From NCBI GenBank assembly GCA_004321735.1, contig SGZB01000003.1, forward strand, positions 1 to 56,641: 56,641 nucleotides of DNA, given 5' to 3'. Position 1 is the first letter of the stretch, and each line of letters starts with the position of its first letter. The notes beneath the pieces are model-generated. The model made no database searches. It had not been told where the DNA came from and saw only the letters and a program-made list of their open reading frames with translations. The position numbers were made by a program, and so were the translations under genes. Below are positions 1-9,023 of this stretch, piece by piece. Origin of the DNA: Flavobacteriales bacterium. GTDB lineage: Bacteria; Bacteroidota; Bacteroidia; Flavobacteriales; Flavobacteriaceae.

Positions 1-58
1 ATGCAAGGATGAACGAATACAAAAATAACTGTAATCTTATTCTTGTTTTCGAATTCAT
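1..58 (-). CDS. Sensor histidine kinase, N-terminal fragment (cut by window edge)
   Basis: An ATG (complement of 56-58) directly follows the stop codon of the response regulator and opens a frame that runs off the window edge; the 19 visible codons begin MNSKTRIRLQLFLYSF. A basic N-terminus running into a hydrophobic stretch fits the first membrane helix of a PhoR-type sensor kinase. The call rests mainly on the immediate position behind an OmpR-family regulator, the usual regulator-kinase order in Flavobacteria. No catalytic domain is in view. Confidence 0.5.
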   Translation of the reverse strand, partial: MNSKTRIRLQLFLYSFILA

Positions 59-742
59 TTAAGCTTTAAATTTATAACCTACTCCCTTAATTGTCTTGAT
101 GTATTTTTCACCAATTTTTTCTCTTAGTTTTCTTATATGAACATCAATTGTTCTGTCTCCCACCACAACTTGAGTTCCCCATACTTTAAACATAATCTCA
201 TCTCTAGTTAAAACTTTTCCGGGTTTTGAAGCTAACATGTGTAATAGTTCAAATTCTTTGCGAGGTAATGTGATTTCATCTTTCTCATGTGTTACACTAT
301 AAGAATCTCTATCAATAACAAGTGAACCAATAATTATATTACTCGTGACATTATTTTCCGACAAAATCCTTCTTGATATCGATGAAATTTTCTTAAGAAG
401 TATCTTAGGTTTTACTGGCTTGTTAATATAATCATCAGCCCCAGCATCGAATGCAGCAATCTGAGTAAAATCCTCACCTCTTGCAGAAAGAAAAATAACC
501 ATTGATTTTGATAAAGATTCAATTTCTCTAAGTTGAGAACAAGCCTCAATACCATCCATTTCAGGCATCATAACATCCAATAATATAATATCTGGAATAA
601 ATTTTTTTGCTTTTTTTAGAGCTTCAACACCATTAACAGCACTTTTAACATTATAGCCTTCATTAGATAAATTATAAGTCAAAATTTCTCTGATATCTGG
701 ATCATCATCTACAATAAGTATTTTTGTTGATGTTTTTTTCAT
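59..742 (-). CDS. OmpR/PhoB-family response regulator
   Basis: A DNA-binding two-component response regulator of 227 residues, normal length for the family. Residues 6-125 form the receiver: acidic cluster Asp12-Asp14, phospho-acceptor Asp56 in LLDVMMPEMDG, a conserved Ser in FLSARGED near 86 and the Lys-Pro pair in NKPVKP near 109. Residues 130-227 form the winged-helix domain (RKEFELL, VLTRDEI, DVHIRKLREKIG, IKGVGYKF). The presumed sensor kinase begins at the next base after the stop, so the two are very likely co-transcribed. PhoB (phosphate starvation) is the closest family resemblance, but no Pho-box or pst/pho neighbours are visible, so the signal is not assigned. Confidence 0.9.
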   Translation of the reverse strand: MKKTSTKILIVDDDPDIREILTYNLSNEGYNVKSAVNGVEALKKAKKFIPDIILLDVMMPEMDGIEACSQLREIESLSKSMVIFLSARGEDFTQIAAFDAGADDYINKPVKPKILLKKISSISRRILSENNVTSNIIIGSLVIDRDSYSVTHEKDEITLPRKEFELLHMLASKPGKVLTRDEIMFKVWGTQVVVGDRTIDVHIRKLREKIGEKYIKTIKGVGYKFKA

Positions 743-821
743 TATTGTGTGAAGTTAGTGATATTTGAAAAAAAATTACAGCTACTTAACAATAACTTAA
801 TATTAGAATTTAAATCAAATT

Positions 822-1754
822 ATGATGAAGTTTGAGTCAAAATCAATTGAAGTTTTTAAATATCAGTATAATAATAATTTAGTTTATAAATCATTTTGTG
901 ATTCAATTAATATAAAAACTGAAAATATTGATAGTATTGAAAAAATTCCGTTTTTACCCATCTCTCTTTTTAAAAGCAATAAAATAATATCTGGGGACTC
1001 TAAAATTGATAAAATATTCATAAGTAGTGGCACTACCGGATCCAAAAGCACACATTATGTAATTGATAAATCATTATACGAAAAAAATATTATTAATTGT
1101 TTTAATCAATTTTACAAAAAAGCATCTGACTATGCTTTTATTGGGGTTTGTCCAAGACCAAAAAGTAAACCAAATTCATCTTTAGTTTTTATGATAAATC
1201 ATCTTATCAATAGTTCTGATTATCGTGAGAGTCAATTTATAACTAATGGTATTGAATTAATAAACCTGATAGAAGATTTAAAACAAAAAAACATCAATTA
1301 CATAATTTATGGATTATCATATGCATTACTTGATATAAGTGAAAAAATGAAATTTGATTTTGAAAATTCAATTGTTATTGAAACAGGTGGAATGAAAGGA
1401 TTTCGAGATGAGATTCCAAAAGAAAAGTTACATAATCTATTAAGTGAAAGATTTGGAACTGTAAATATTCATTCAGAATATGGAATGACTGAACTACTAT
1501 CGCAAAGTTATGCAATTGAAAATCTAAAATTTAAAACCCCTGACTCAAAAAGAATTATGGTTAGAAGCGAAACTGATCCATTTAAAATTCAAAAAAAGGG
1601 AAGAGGTGCATTCAATATAATTGACCTAGCAAATATTAACTCATGTTCATTCTTAGCTACAGATGATTACGGTAGTGTTAAAGAGGATTTCTTTGAAATT
1701 TATGGAAGGATAGATGAATCAGATATTAGAGGTTGCAATCAAATGTTAATCTAA
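822..1754 (+). CDS. LuxE-like acyl-protein synthetase / acyl-adenylating enzyme
   Basis: A 310-residue protein resembling the LuxE acyl-protein synthetase family and CoA-ligase relatives. It has the adenylate-forming signature SSGTTGSKSTHY near residue 70, GGMKGFRDEIP near 190, and an acidic SEYGMTELLSQ segment near 220 like the A5 motif of ANL enzymes. Family members activate an acyl group as AMP ester and pass it to a protein or carrier. No luxCDAB genes are nearby, so bioluminescence is not implied; Flavobacteria often carry such genes in surface-lipid or glycan contexts. Two ATGs open the gene. Its last 9 bp overlap the 3' end of tyrS on the other strand. Confidence 0.75.
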   Translation: MMKFESKSIEVFKYQYNNNLVYKSFCDSINIKTENIDSIEKIPFLPISLFKSNKIISGDSKIDKIFISSGTTGSKSTHYVIDKSLYEKNIINCFNQFYKKASDYAFIGVCPRPKSKPNSSLVFMINHLINSSDYRESQFITNGIELINLIEDLKQKNINYIIYGLSYALLDISEKMKFDFENSIVIETGGMKGFRDEIPKEKLHNLLSERFGTVNIHSEYGMTELLSQSYAIENLKFKTPDSKRIMVRSETDPFKIQKKGRGAFNIIDLANINSCSFLATDDYGSVKEDFFEIYGRIDESDIRGCNQMLI

Positions 1755-3029
1755 AATCAATAAAGAATATTTCTTTTTTCCTCTTTGAACAATAATATAT
1801 TTATTTTTTATAATTTCTATTCCAGAGATTTTAGATTCAGAATCTATTTTTTTTCGGTTGACTGAAACTGAGTTCTCTTTTAAGGCTCTTCTAAGATCAG
1901 AAAAGGAATTAAAAAGTGAAGAATTCATCAACACATTCTCAATATTTTCTGATTTTTGATAATCACTTAAGCTAATTTTTGTAACAGGTAGTCCGTCAAA
2001 AATTTGCAAAAGAGTTTTTTCATCAATCTCAGACAAATTATCTTTCGATTCTTTTGAAAAAATAATATTTGATGCGAAAATTACATTATTTAAATCTTCT
2101 TCAGAGTGAACAAGTTTTGTCAATTCTGAGGCTAATTGTTTTTGAATTAATCTCAAGTGTGGAGATGCCAAGTGCTCTTCGATCATTTTTATGACAGAGG
2201 CTTCATTCATAAAAGAAAATATTTTTAAATATTTTATTGCATCCTCATCAGAAGTGTTTAACCAATATTGATAGAACTTATATGGCGAGGTTTTGTCTCT
2301 ATCTAGCCATACATTTCCTTCCTCAGTTTTTCCAAATTTAGTCCCATCTGCTTTGGTAATTAGTGGACATGTTAAAGCATGTACTTTAATTCCCGATTTT
2401 TTTCTAGTTAGTTCAACTCCAGACGTAATATTTCCCCATTGATCACTTCCACCCATCTGAATTGAACAATTATGATTTGTGTTTAAAAAATAAAAATCAT
2501 AGGCTTGAAATAATTGATATGTAAATTCAGTAAAAGACATTCCATCAGAATTTTCGCTTGAAATTCTTTTTTTTACAGATTCTTTTGACATCATGTAATT
2601 AACTGTCAATGCTTTTCCATAATCTCTAAAAAATTCAATAATACTTAAATCTTTTGTCCATTCATAATTATTTAAAATAATTGCTGAGTTTTCACCACAA
2701 TCAAAATCTAGAAATTTAGAGAATTGTTTTTTTAATGAACTAATATTTTTATCGACCTCCTCCTGGCTTAGTAGATTCCTTTCTTTTGATTTTCCAGATG
2801 GATCGCCAATCATTCCAGTTGCACCTCCAATCAGAACAATCGGTTTGTGACCATGTGACTGAAAATGTTTCAATATAATTAATTGAACTAAGCTTCCAAT
2901 GTGAAGTGAATCAGATGTTGGATCAAAACCAATGTAACCAACTGTTTTTTTTGTATTTACATGTTCTTCAAATTCTGGTGTATTATCCTGAATCATTTTT
3001 CTCCATTTTAGTTCATCAAAAAAACTCAT
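1746..3029 (-). CDS. tyrS: Tyrosine--tRNA ligase
   Basis: Cytoplasmic class I aminoacyl-tRNA synthetase charging tRNA-Tyr with tyrosine. The 427 residues match the bacterial TyrRS length. Visible hallmarks are the HIGS motif at residues 43-46 within DPTSDSLHIGS, the tyrosine-binding segment YQLFQAYDF with QMGGSDQWGN, the KMSKS-equivalent loop KADGTKFGKTEEGN near 230, and a C-terminal S4-like RNA-binding domain from about residue 355 (RRALKENSVSVNRKKI). KFGKT in place of KMSKS is the usual form in this subgroup. The 3' end overlaps the convergent LuxE-like gene by 9 bp; the downstream DUF4296-pyrC genes lie upstream on the same strand with only a 17-bp gap. Confidence 0.97.
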   Translation of the reverse strand: MSFFDELKWRKMIQDNTPEFEEHVNTKKTVGYIGFDPTSDSLHIGSLVQLIILKHFQSHGHKPIVLIGGATGMIGDPSGKSKERNLLSQEEVDKNISSLKKQFSKFLDFDCGENSAIILNNYEWTKDLSIIEFFRDYGKALTVNYMMSKESVKKRISSENSDGMSFTEFTYQLFQAYDFYFLNTNHNCSIQMGGSDQWGNITSGVELTRKKSGIKVHALTCPLITKADGTKFGKTEEGNVWLDRDKTSPYKFYQYWLNTSDEDAIKYLKIFSFMNEASVIKMIEEHLASPHLRLIQKQLASELTKLVHSEEDLNNVIFASNIIFSKESKDNLSEIDEKTLLQIFDGLPVTKISLSDYQKSENIENVLMNSSLFNSFSDLRRALKENSVSVNRKKIDSESKISGIEIIKNKYIIVQRGKKKYSLLILD

Positions 3030-3046
3030 ATACCTTTCAAATTTAT

Positions 3047-3379
3047 TTAATTGTTACTATTATTCACCGAATCTTTAATTTTTTTAATCTGTTCACTTAT
3101 CCTATCATAAATTTTCAAGTAAAGTTTTGGGTTTTTAGTGTAGTAATCATTACTCAAAACAAATGTCAAACAATCAATCTTATGTTTCTTAAATAAATTA
3201 GAATCTCTTATGGCAAAATAATTATAATTGGATTTATTTTGAAATCCTCTACTTGCATTAATTAGATTAACATCAAATAGAAAATCAGACATTTGTTCTT
3301 GTGTCATTATATCTTTTTCCATTTCGCTTTCACACGAAAATAAATTGATTATTAATAAATACATGAGAACTTTTTTCAT
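3047..3379 (-). CDS. DUF4296 family lipoprotein
   Basis: A 110-residue protein starting MKKVLMYLLIINLFSC, a lipoprotein signal with the lipidated Cys at residue 16. The body carries MTQEQMSDFLFDVNLINA, the hallmark of the flavobacterial DUF4296 family, whose members sit beside dihydroorotase in many genomes; function unknown. The ATG overlaps the pyrC stop by 4 bp (ATGA), so expression is probably translationally coupled to pyrC. Expected location is the periplasmic face of a membrane. Confidence 0.75.
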   Translation of the reverse strand: MKKVLMYLLIINLFSCESEMEKDIMTQEQMSDFLFDVNLINASRGFQNKSNYNYFAIRDSNLFKKHKIDCLTFVLSNDYYTKNPKLYLKIYDRISEQIKKIKDSVNNSNN

Positions 3380-4707
3380 GACTCAAATTCAATTTTTTTT
3401 CCAAGAAGTGTATCATCAATGACTCCGTCATTGTATGCCAAATGACCATTAACAAATGTATATTTTACTTTAGATGAAAATGAGTCGCCCAAGAAAGGAG
3501 ACCAACCACATTTGTACAAAATTGATTTTTCTGTTACTACATGCTTTTCATTTGGATCTAAAACAACTATATCAGCATAATAGTCTTTTTTAATAAATCC
3601 TCTTTTTTTGATATTAAAAAGAATAGCTGGGTTGTGACACATTTTTTGAACTAATTTTTCCAAAGAAATTCTATTATTTAAAAAATGTTCAAACATTACA
3701 ATAAGAGAGTGCTGGACTAATGGTCCACCACTTGGACATGATGTATATTCATTATTTTTTTCTTCAAGTGTATGTGGAGCGTGATCGGTAGCTACTATAT
3801 CAATTCTGTCTTCATTTAGTGCTTTCCAAAGTTGATCGCGATCACTTTTAGATTTTATGGCAGGATTCCACTTAATGAAAGATCCTTTTTTTGAGTAATC
3901 TTCATCAGTAAAAGTTAAATGATGAATACATACCTCTGATGTAATTTTCTTTTGATTAAGGGGTAAAATATCAAATAATTTAGATTCTAAACCAGTTGAT
4001 AAGTGAAAAACATGTAAACGAGAGTCACATTCTAAAGCAAGTTCAATAATTCTTTTTGTAGATTCTAAACATGCTTCATGAGATCTTATTTTGGGATGAA
4101 ACTCAATTGGAATAGCATCACCAAACTTTTCTTTGTAATCTTTGAGATTTCTTTTTATAATATTTTCATCTTCACTATGCACAACCAAAGGAACAGGTGA
4201 AAACTTCATTATATCTTTTATAACAGAGTAATCATCAACAAGCATATCTCCAGTGGATGATCCTAAAAAAATTTTTATTGCAGGAATTTCATTAAAATTT
4301 AACTTTTTAATTTCTTCAAAATTTGAATTAGTACCTCCAAACATAAATGAATAGTTTGCCAAAGAGTTTTTTGAAGCAACATCAAACTTTTTATAGAGCT
4401 CTGTTAAGTTTGTTGTCTGTGGATTGGTATTTGGCATTTCAAAATAGGATGTTACTCCTCCAGCAACAGCAGCTCTTGATTCTGAAAAAATATTTCCTTT
4501 ATGAGTTAATCCCGGTTCTCTAAAATGTACTTGATCATCAATTAATCCAGGAAATATAATCATTCCCTCACATTCAATTATTCTATAGTCTTCTTTAATT
4601 TTAATATCAGGTTCAAACTTTTCTATAATATTATTAGAAATGAGTATATCTTTTTTTTCAATGATATTTTCATTAACTACAAGTCCATTTTTTATAAGAT
4701 ATTTCAT
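3376..4707 (-). CDS. pyrC: Dihydroorotase
   Basis: Amidohydrolase that cyclises carbamoyl-aspartate to dihydroorotate in pyrimidine synthesis; 443 residues. The entry motif reads GLIDDQVHFREPG (residues 54-66), so the first metal-ligand position of the usual D-x-H-x-H is Gln59 while His61 is kept; as I recall, this DDQVHFREP form is common in Bacteroidota. FEMPNTNP follows near 90, further ligands lie in VVHSED and the FHLST segment, and the catalytic Asp in ATDHAPHT near 305. The gene starts one base before the stop side of the glycosyltransferase (adjacent) and overlaps the DUF4296 gene by 4 bp, forming a small operon. Confidence 0.92.
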   Translation of the reverse strand: MKYLIKNGLVVNENIIEKKDILISNNIIEKFEPDIKIKEDYRIIECEGMIIFPGLIDDQVHFREPGLTHKGNIFSESRAAVAGGVTSYFEMPNTNPQTTNLTELYKKFDVASKNSLANYSFMFGGTNSNFEEIKKLNFNEIPAIKIFLGSSTGDMLVDDYSVIKDIMKFSPVPLVVHSEDENIIKRNLKDYKEKFGDAIPIEFHPKIRSHEACLESTKRIIELALECDSRLHVFHLSTGLESKLFDILPLNQKKITSEVCIHHLTFTDEDYSKKGSFIKWNPAIKSKSDRDQLWKALNEDRIDIVATDHAPHTLEEKNNEYTSCPSGGPLVQHSLIVMFEHFLNNRISLEKLVQKMCHNPAILFNIKKRGFIKKDYYADIVVLDPNEKHVVTEKSILYKCGWSPFLGDSFSSKVKYTFVNGHLAYNDGVIDDTLLGKKIEFES

Positions 4708-5445
4708 TTATAGTTTTGAAAATAAAAATTTAAATCTCATTTTAATTAATCCAAAAATTGCCTCTGGAACTATTGAAAAATTCATTTTTGAATCACCTTT
4801 TGTTCGATCAGTAAAAATAATAGGAATTTCATAAAATTTGTAGCCTAGTAAATGGGCTTTGTATTTCATCTCGATTTGATATGCATAGCCATTGAACTCA
4901 ATTCCCTTTCTTAAAATATCCTTAATCACTTTGGTTTTATATCCAACATACCCAGATGTAAGATCCATAATTGAAACTCCAGTAATAATTCTAGCATACA
5001 TTGAACCAAAGTATGAAAGTAAAACCCTTTGAATTGGCCAATTAACTACATTAACCCCCGTAATATATCTTGAACCAATTACTAAATCCATTCCATTTTT
5101 ATCCAAAAAAACTTTCATTCTAAGCAAATCTTTAGGATTGTGAGAAAAGTCAGCATCCATTGTATAAATTCTATTATAATTGTTTGAGCTATTGATAACC
5201 CAATCAAATGCAGTCATGTATGCAGAACCCAAACCAGATTTTTGATCTCTTTTAATCAAAAAGAGTCTTTCTATGTGTTCAACAATTTTTTCCTCAACAA
5301 TTTTATATGTTTTATCTGGAGAGTTATCGTCAACAACTAAAACGTGAAAATTATAATTTAACGAAAAAATCTCATCTATTATGTCTGAAATATTATCAAG
5401 CTCATTATACGTTGGTATAACAACAATTGAATAATTTTTTGACAT
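4708..5445 (-). CDS. Polyprenol monophosphomannose synthase-like GT2 glycosyltransferase
   Basis: A 245-residue family-2 glycosyltransferase resembling DPM1/Ppm1 catalytic domains, which transfer mannose (or another hexose) from a nucleotide sugar to polyprenyl phosphate at the cytoplasmic membrane face. Key segments are VVIPTYNELDNI (residues 7-18), the nucleotide-binding LVVDDNSPDKT near 36-46, the DXD-like MDADFSHNP near 97-105, and a GSRYITG loop. No transmembrane anchor follows the catalytic domain, as in bacterial stand-alone DPM1 forms. It is the first gene of the pyrC-DUF4296 run; a TAnnTTTG box lies just upstream. Confidence 0.85.
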   Translation of the reverse strand: MSKNYSIVVIPTYNELDNISDIIDEIFSLNYNFHVLVVDDNSPDKTYKIVEEKIVEHIERLFLIKRDQKSGLGSAYMTAFDWVINSSNNYNRIYTMDADFSHNPKDLLRMKVFLDKNGMDLVIGSRYITGVNVVNWPIQRVLLSYFGSMYARIITGVSIMDLTSGYVGYKTKVIKDILRKGIEFNGYAYQIEMKYKAHLLGYKFYEIPIIFTDRTKGDSKMNFSIVPEAIFGLIKMRFKFLFSKL

Positions 5446-5470
5446 TTAAAATATTTTTTAGATTTATTTA

Positions 5471-5478
5471 CAAATCTA
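5471..5478 (-). promoter_or_regulatory. Candidate -7 promoter box for the GT2-pyrC-DUF4296 run
   Basis: Read on the minus strand, TAGATTTG matches the Bacteroidota -7 consensus TAnnTTTG about 25 bp before the glycosyltransferase ATG. No good -33 TTG is present at the expected spacing. The box is also one arm of a 7-bp inverted repeat (5459-5478). Confidence 0.35.
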
Positions 5479-5513
5479 ATTAAGTTTATTCCAAAAATTA
5501 CTAAATGAATTTG

Positions 5514-5521
5514 TAAATTTG
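5514..5521 (+). promoter_or_regulatory. Candidate -7 promoter box for hemD
   Basis: TAAATTTG exactly matches TAnnTTTG and lies 22 bp before the hemD ATG, in the divergent spacer shared with the GT2 gene. The -33 element is not recognisable, so this is a tentative call. Confidence 0.35.
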
Positions 5522-5543
5522 CTTTTCTAATTTAATTAGGCAC

Positions 5544-6296
5544 ATGAAAGTAAAATCAATATTAGTTTCTCAACCGGAACCTGAGTTGGAAAAGAATCCA
5601 TATGGACAATTAGCAAAGAGAAGGAGACTAAAAATTGATTTTAGACCATTTATCCACGTAGAAGGTAAAACAAGTAGAGAAATAAGACAGCAAAAAATTG
5701 ATTTATCAAAATTCTCAGCTATAATTTTAACTAGTAGAAATGCTGTTGATCATTTTTTCAGAATTGCTGAAGACATGAGATATCCAATTCCTAATGCCTT
5801 GAAATATTTTTGTATGTCTGAAGCTGTGGCATTTTATCTTCAAAAATATGTGGTTTACAGAAAAAGAAAAATTTATGTTGGAGGTAAAACCTTTGATGAG
5901 CTATCTGATCTAATGCTTAAATATAAAGATGAGAATTATTTACTTCCAGGCTCAAATGTTCTTTCAAAAAGAATCGAAGATAAATTAAATGAAATTGAGG
6001 TTAAATGGACCAAAGGAGTATTTTACAATACAGTAATTAGTGATCTTTCTGATCTAAAAAATGTTTATTACGATGTTTTAGTATTTTTTAGTCCATCTGG
6101 TATAGAATCTCTATTTAAAAATTTTCCTGGCTTTGAGCAAAATAACACGAGGATTGCAGTTTTTGGTAAAAACACAGCCAAAGCCGCAACGGATGCTGGC
6201 CTAAATATTAACATTGAAGCGCCACTTCCTAAAGTAAGGTCGATGTCAGAAGCATTAGATTTATATATAGCGAAGGCCAATAAAACTAAAGCCTAA
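5544..6296 (+). CDS. hemD: Uroporphyrinogen-III synthase
   Basis: A 250-residue HemD-family protein that cyclises and inverts ring D of hydroxymethylbilane to give uroporphyrinogen III in haem synthesis. The family is poorly conserved; the N-terminus KSILVSQPEPELEKNPYG and FSAIILTSRNAVDHFF (residues about 58-74) are typical of flavobacterial HemD. Later segments DVLVFFSPSGIESLF and RIAVFGKNTAKAA form the second lobe. No signal peptide, so cytoplasmic. The final 11 bp overlap the convergent exported-thioredoxin gene. Confidence 0.85.
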   Translation: MKVKSILVSQPEPELEKNPYGQLAKRRRLKIDFRPFIHVEGKTSREIRQQKIDLSKFSAIILTSRNAVDHFFRIAEDMRYPIPNALKYFCMSEAVAFYLQKYVVYRKRKIYVGGKTFDELSDLMLKYKDENYLLPGSNVLSKRIEDKLNEIEVKWTKGVFYNTVISDLSDLKNVYYDVLVFFSPSGIESLFKNFPGFEQNNTRIAVFGKNTAKAATDAGLNINIEAPLPKVRSMSEALDLYIAKANKTKA

Positions 6297-6828
6297 ACTC
6301 GCTTTCAAACGAATCCATAAATATCTTAAAGTCATCTTGTGATTTTATATTTTTATAATCATCACCTTTAAAGAGTTTCAGATAAATTTCTATTTGATTA
6401 GGACCTAGATATCCTCTAATTGGGGCAATAGGATTCGCTTGTTTGTCAAAAAATACTATAGTTGGGTAGGCGTTAACACCTAAATATCTAGTAAAATTAT
6501 GAGATGAATTTCTACCATAATCTTTTATTACATATCCTGGATTATCAAACTTTCTGTCCTTATAATTAACAATTTCATTTCCTTCAGCATTGAATTTGAT
6601 TGCGTAAAAATTATTATTAATAAACTTAACTACATCAGGGTTCTGAAAAGTATTTTTGTCCATAATTTTACAAGGTCCACACCATTCTGTGTATACATCC
6701 ATTATTATGTTTTTAGGGACTTTCTTTTGCAGTTCTAATGCCTTATCCATTGAAATCCAATTAATTTCCTGGGAAATTAAATTATGAACAAAAAACAGAG
6801 ATAATATTGCAAATATCTTTTTCAACAC
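6286..6828 (-). CDS. Exported thioredoxin-fold protein (CGPC)
   Basis: A 180-residue protein with a Sec signal peptide (MLKKIFAILSLFFVHNLIS) followed by a thioredoxin domain. The redox motif WCGPC is at residues 49-53, and the cis-Pro lies in NAYPTIVFFD near 125. The region after the motif (KNTFQNPDVVKFINNNFYAIK) matches the thioredoxin_7/DUF255-like group. Its likely job is disulfide reduction or isomerisation in the periplasm, substrate unknown. It is separated by 62 bp from the POT transporter upstream, so it may be the last gene of that operon or have its own promoter. Confidence 0.8.
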   Translation of the reverse strand: MLKKIFAILSLFFVHNLISQEINWISMDKALELQKKVPKNIIMDVYTEWCGPCKIMDKNTFQNPDVVKFINNNFYAIKFNAEGNEIVNYKDRKFDNPGYVIKDYGRNSSHNFTRYLGVNAYPTIVFFDKQANPIAPIRGYLGPNQIEIYLKLFKGDDYKNIKSQDDFKIFMDSFESEFRL

Positions 6829-6890
6829 TCAAAATAATTAATTATGGTTTTTAATAAGTTTAAGTTTTAAAATTAAATCTTACAAAATTT

Positions 6891-8399
6891 TTACTCTTCA
6901 GCACCGTGTATCAGTCTTTTCAGAGGTTTTACAATTAATAAGAATAACAGTCCAAATATCGTGCAGAATATTGCTATACCTGTAAAAGTCCAAAACTCTC
7001 CAACTTCTGATGCATTTTCACCAATTAATCCAGCTACTTTATTTCCTAATCCAGTAACAGCAAAATAAGCACCCATCATAAATGCAGACCATCTTGCAGG
7101 CGAGAGTTTTGTTATAAAAGAGAGTGCTGTTGGAGATGTACACAGTTCACCAATAGTATGAAATAAATAAGCTAAAACAAGCCAATACATTGCTGATTTT
7201 TCTACTATTTCACCAGCACTATCATACTGAACTTCATTACTAGCTGCACTCATAAAAAAGAAACCCCAACCCATAATAATTACACCAATTGCCATTTTAA
7301 ATATTCCAGAGTATTCTTTCCCTTTATTTTTCCACCAAACCCAAAAAGATCCAATTACTGATGCGAAAATTATTATGAAAATTGCATTTAATGATTGAAA
7401 CCAACTAGCTGGAACAATAAAATTTTCTGTTAACACCAAATCAGTTTTTTGCTTAGCATATAAATTCATTAAACCACCAGCTTGTTCAAATGCTCCCCAA
7501 AAAACAATTACTATTAAAAATGCAATGTAGGTGACAAGAATTCTATCTTTTTCAATTTTAGATCCATCATTATAAATCACAATAGCAATTCCTACTGCAA
7601 AAGCTAAACCAGCGACTAACAATGCATAGCTCCATGATTCCCAATACAAATAAATTGTCAATGCTAGCCCTAGGGTCAAGAAGAAACCAATCATAGAATT
7701 AGATTTTTCAAAAATCTTTGATATTAAATTTGAATCAGATGAAGATGTACTTTGAACCTTTACTAGATTACCTACATGAGCTAAATATTTTTGACCTCTC
7801 CAATAGAATAATTGGCCAATAGCCATTCCAATTCCTGCCAAACCAAATCCATAGTGCCATCCAATTTCTTCTCCAACATATCCAACAATAATACTTGCGG
7901 TTGCTGCACCTATATTGATTCCCATATAAAATATATAAAAACCCATATCTCTCTTGTCATTAGAAAGTTTGCTATAAAGGCCTCCAACCATAGACGAAAT
8001 ATTACCTTTTAAACACCCTACACCTAAAACTATGAAACCTAATCCAGTATAAAATGCTGTCATGTCTTCAATAGCAAGAACACTATGTCCGATACACAAT
8101 AATAATCCGCCAAGCATTACAGATTTTCTCTCTCCTAAGATCCTATCAGCCAATAAACCACCTGGAATAGTTGCTACATAAACAAACATTGTATACCAAC
8201 CATATAATGCAATTGCACTATCATTAGTCCAACCTAGGCCAGGATTATCCCCACCAGTTTGAGCTACTAAGTAAAGTACTAGAATAGCTCTCATACCATA
8301 GTAGCTAAATCTTTCCCAAAGCTCAGTGAAAAATAAATAATACAATCCGACTGGATGTCCGAATAGTTCTTTTTGATATGGTTGCAATGCTTTACTCAT
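6891..8399 (-). CDS. POT-family proton-coupled di/tripeptide transporter
   Basis: A 502-residue inner-membrane MFS protein with roughly 12-14 hydrophobic segments. The POT signature E-x-x-E-R-F-x-Y-Y-G is complete (ELWERFSYYG near residues 26-36), and the family segment GGLLADRILG follows near 80. A second POT motif is seen as IGELCTSPTALSFI near 415, which carries the conserved Glu-Pro-region analogue. Members import di- and tripeptides with protons. Only 3 bp separate it from cutC upstream, so it belongs to the same transcript as nagB and the sulfatase. Confidence 0.9.
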   Translation of the reverse strand: MSKALQPYQKELFGHPVGLYYLFFTELWERFSYYGMRAILVLYLVAQTGGDNPGLGWTNDSAIALYGWYTMFVYVATIPGGLLADRILGERKSVMLGGLLLCIGHSVLAIEDMTAFYTGLGFIVLGVGCLKGNISSMVGGLYSKLSNDKRDMGFYIFYMGINIGAATASIIVGYVGEEIGWHYGFGLAGIGMAIGQLFYWRGQKYLAHVGNLVKVQSTSSSDSNLISKIFEKSNSMIGFFLTLGLALTIYLYWESWSYALLVAGLAFAVGIAIVIYNDGSKIEKDRILVTYIAFLIVIVFWGAFEQAGGLMNLYAKQKTDLVLTENFIVPASWFQSLNAIFIIIFASVIGSFWVWWKNKGKEYSGIFKMAIGVIIMGWGFFFMSAASNEVQYDSAGEIVEKSAMYWLVLAYLFHTIGELCTSPTALSFITKLSPARWSAFMMGAYFAVTGLGNKVAGLIGENASEVGEFWTFTGIAIFCTIFGLLFLLIVKPLKRLIHGAEE

Positions 8400-8402
8400 T
8401 AA

Positions 8403-9023
8403 TTAAAATTTTATAATTTTTTTTCCGTGATAAAATTTAGATTTTATAATACTATGAATATAGTCATAGTTTTCATAAGTTATATTGCCACAAGCTATAA
8501 ACTCAAAATCCTTAGGTATTGTTGAAGAAATCTTTGACAATAATTCTAAATTATCGATAGCCTTCTCTTTTCCACCTGTTGTTAAAACGCCATCAACCAA
8601 TTTTGAATCAATTAAACTTTTAAAAGATTTACTAAAAACTGGTGTGAAATCAATTGCCTTATGAAAAATCAATTTTAAAGGTTTTGATATTTTGGACATG
8701 TACTTAAGAATATCAAAATCAATTTCATTTTCATCATCTAAAGAACCGAAAACAACACCATCAATTTTAATTTTTTTACAAAAATTGATTGTGTCTTCTA
8801 TTTTTTTTAAATCATCCTCATCATATTTAAATGAATTAGAATGTGGTCTCAACATACATCTTATTGGAATATCTATGGTTTTAGAAAGAGTTAAGAGCTC
8901 ATCAATTTTTGGTGTTAAACCATCTTGATCTAGATTAGAGCAAAACTCAATTCTATTTGCTCCACATTTATAGGCATTAATAGCATCATTAAGGTTATCT
9001 ACGCATACTTCCTTTAAAATCAT
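8403..9023 (-). CDS. cutC: CutC-family TIM-barrel protein
   Basis: A 206-residue CutC family protein, slightly shorter than the usual 230-250. Recognisable parts are the N-terminal KEVCVDNLNDAINAYKCGA, RIEFCSNLDQDGLTP, RCMLRPH near 55, DGVVFGSLDDENEID, the LIFHKAIDF segment near 120, LTTGGKEKA, and the C-terminal FYHGKKI, so both ends are present. CutC was linked to copper homeostasis in E. coli, but that role is disputed; Bacteroidota copies often lie among glycan genes, as here. Its start overlaps the nagB stop by one base. Confidence 0.85.
   Translation of the reverse strand: MILKEVCVDNLNDAINAYKCGANRIEFCSNLDQDGLTPKIDELLTLSKTIDIPIRCMLRPHSNSFKYDEDDLKKIEDTINFCKKIKIDGVVFGSLDDENEIDFDILKYMSKISKPLKLIFHKAIDFTPVFSKSFKSLIDSKLVDGVLTTGGKEKAIDNLELLSKISSTIPKDFEFIACGNITYENYDYIHSIIKSKFYHGKKIIKF

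Noticed and set aside
822-1754. Bioluminescence locus suggested by the LuxE-like protein
   Set aside because: No luxA, B, C or D homologue is nearby, and LuxE-like proteins are common in non-luminous Flavobacteria.
5459-5478. 7-bp inverted repeat as a terminator or operator
   Set aside because: It is AT-only apart from two pairs, has no T tract in a useful place, and overlaps a promoter-like box; chance is likely in such AT-rich DNA.
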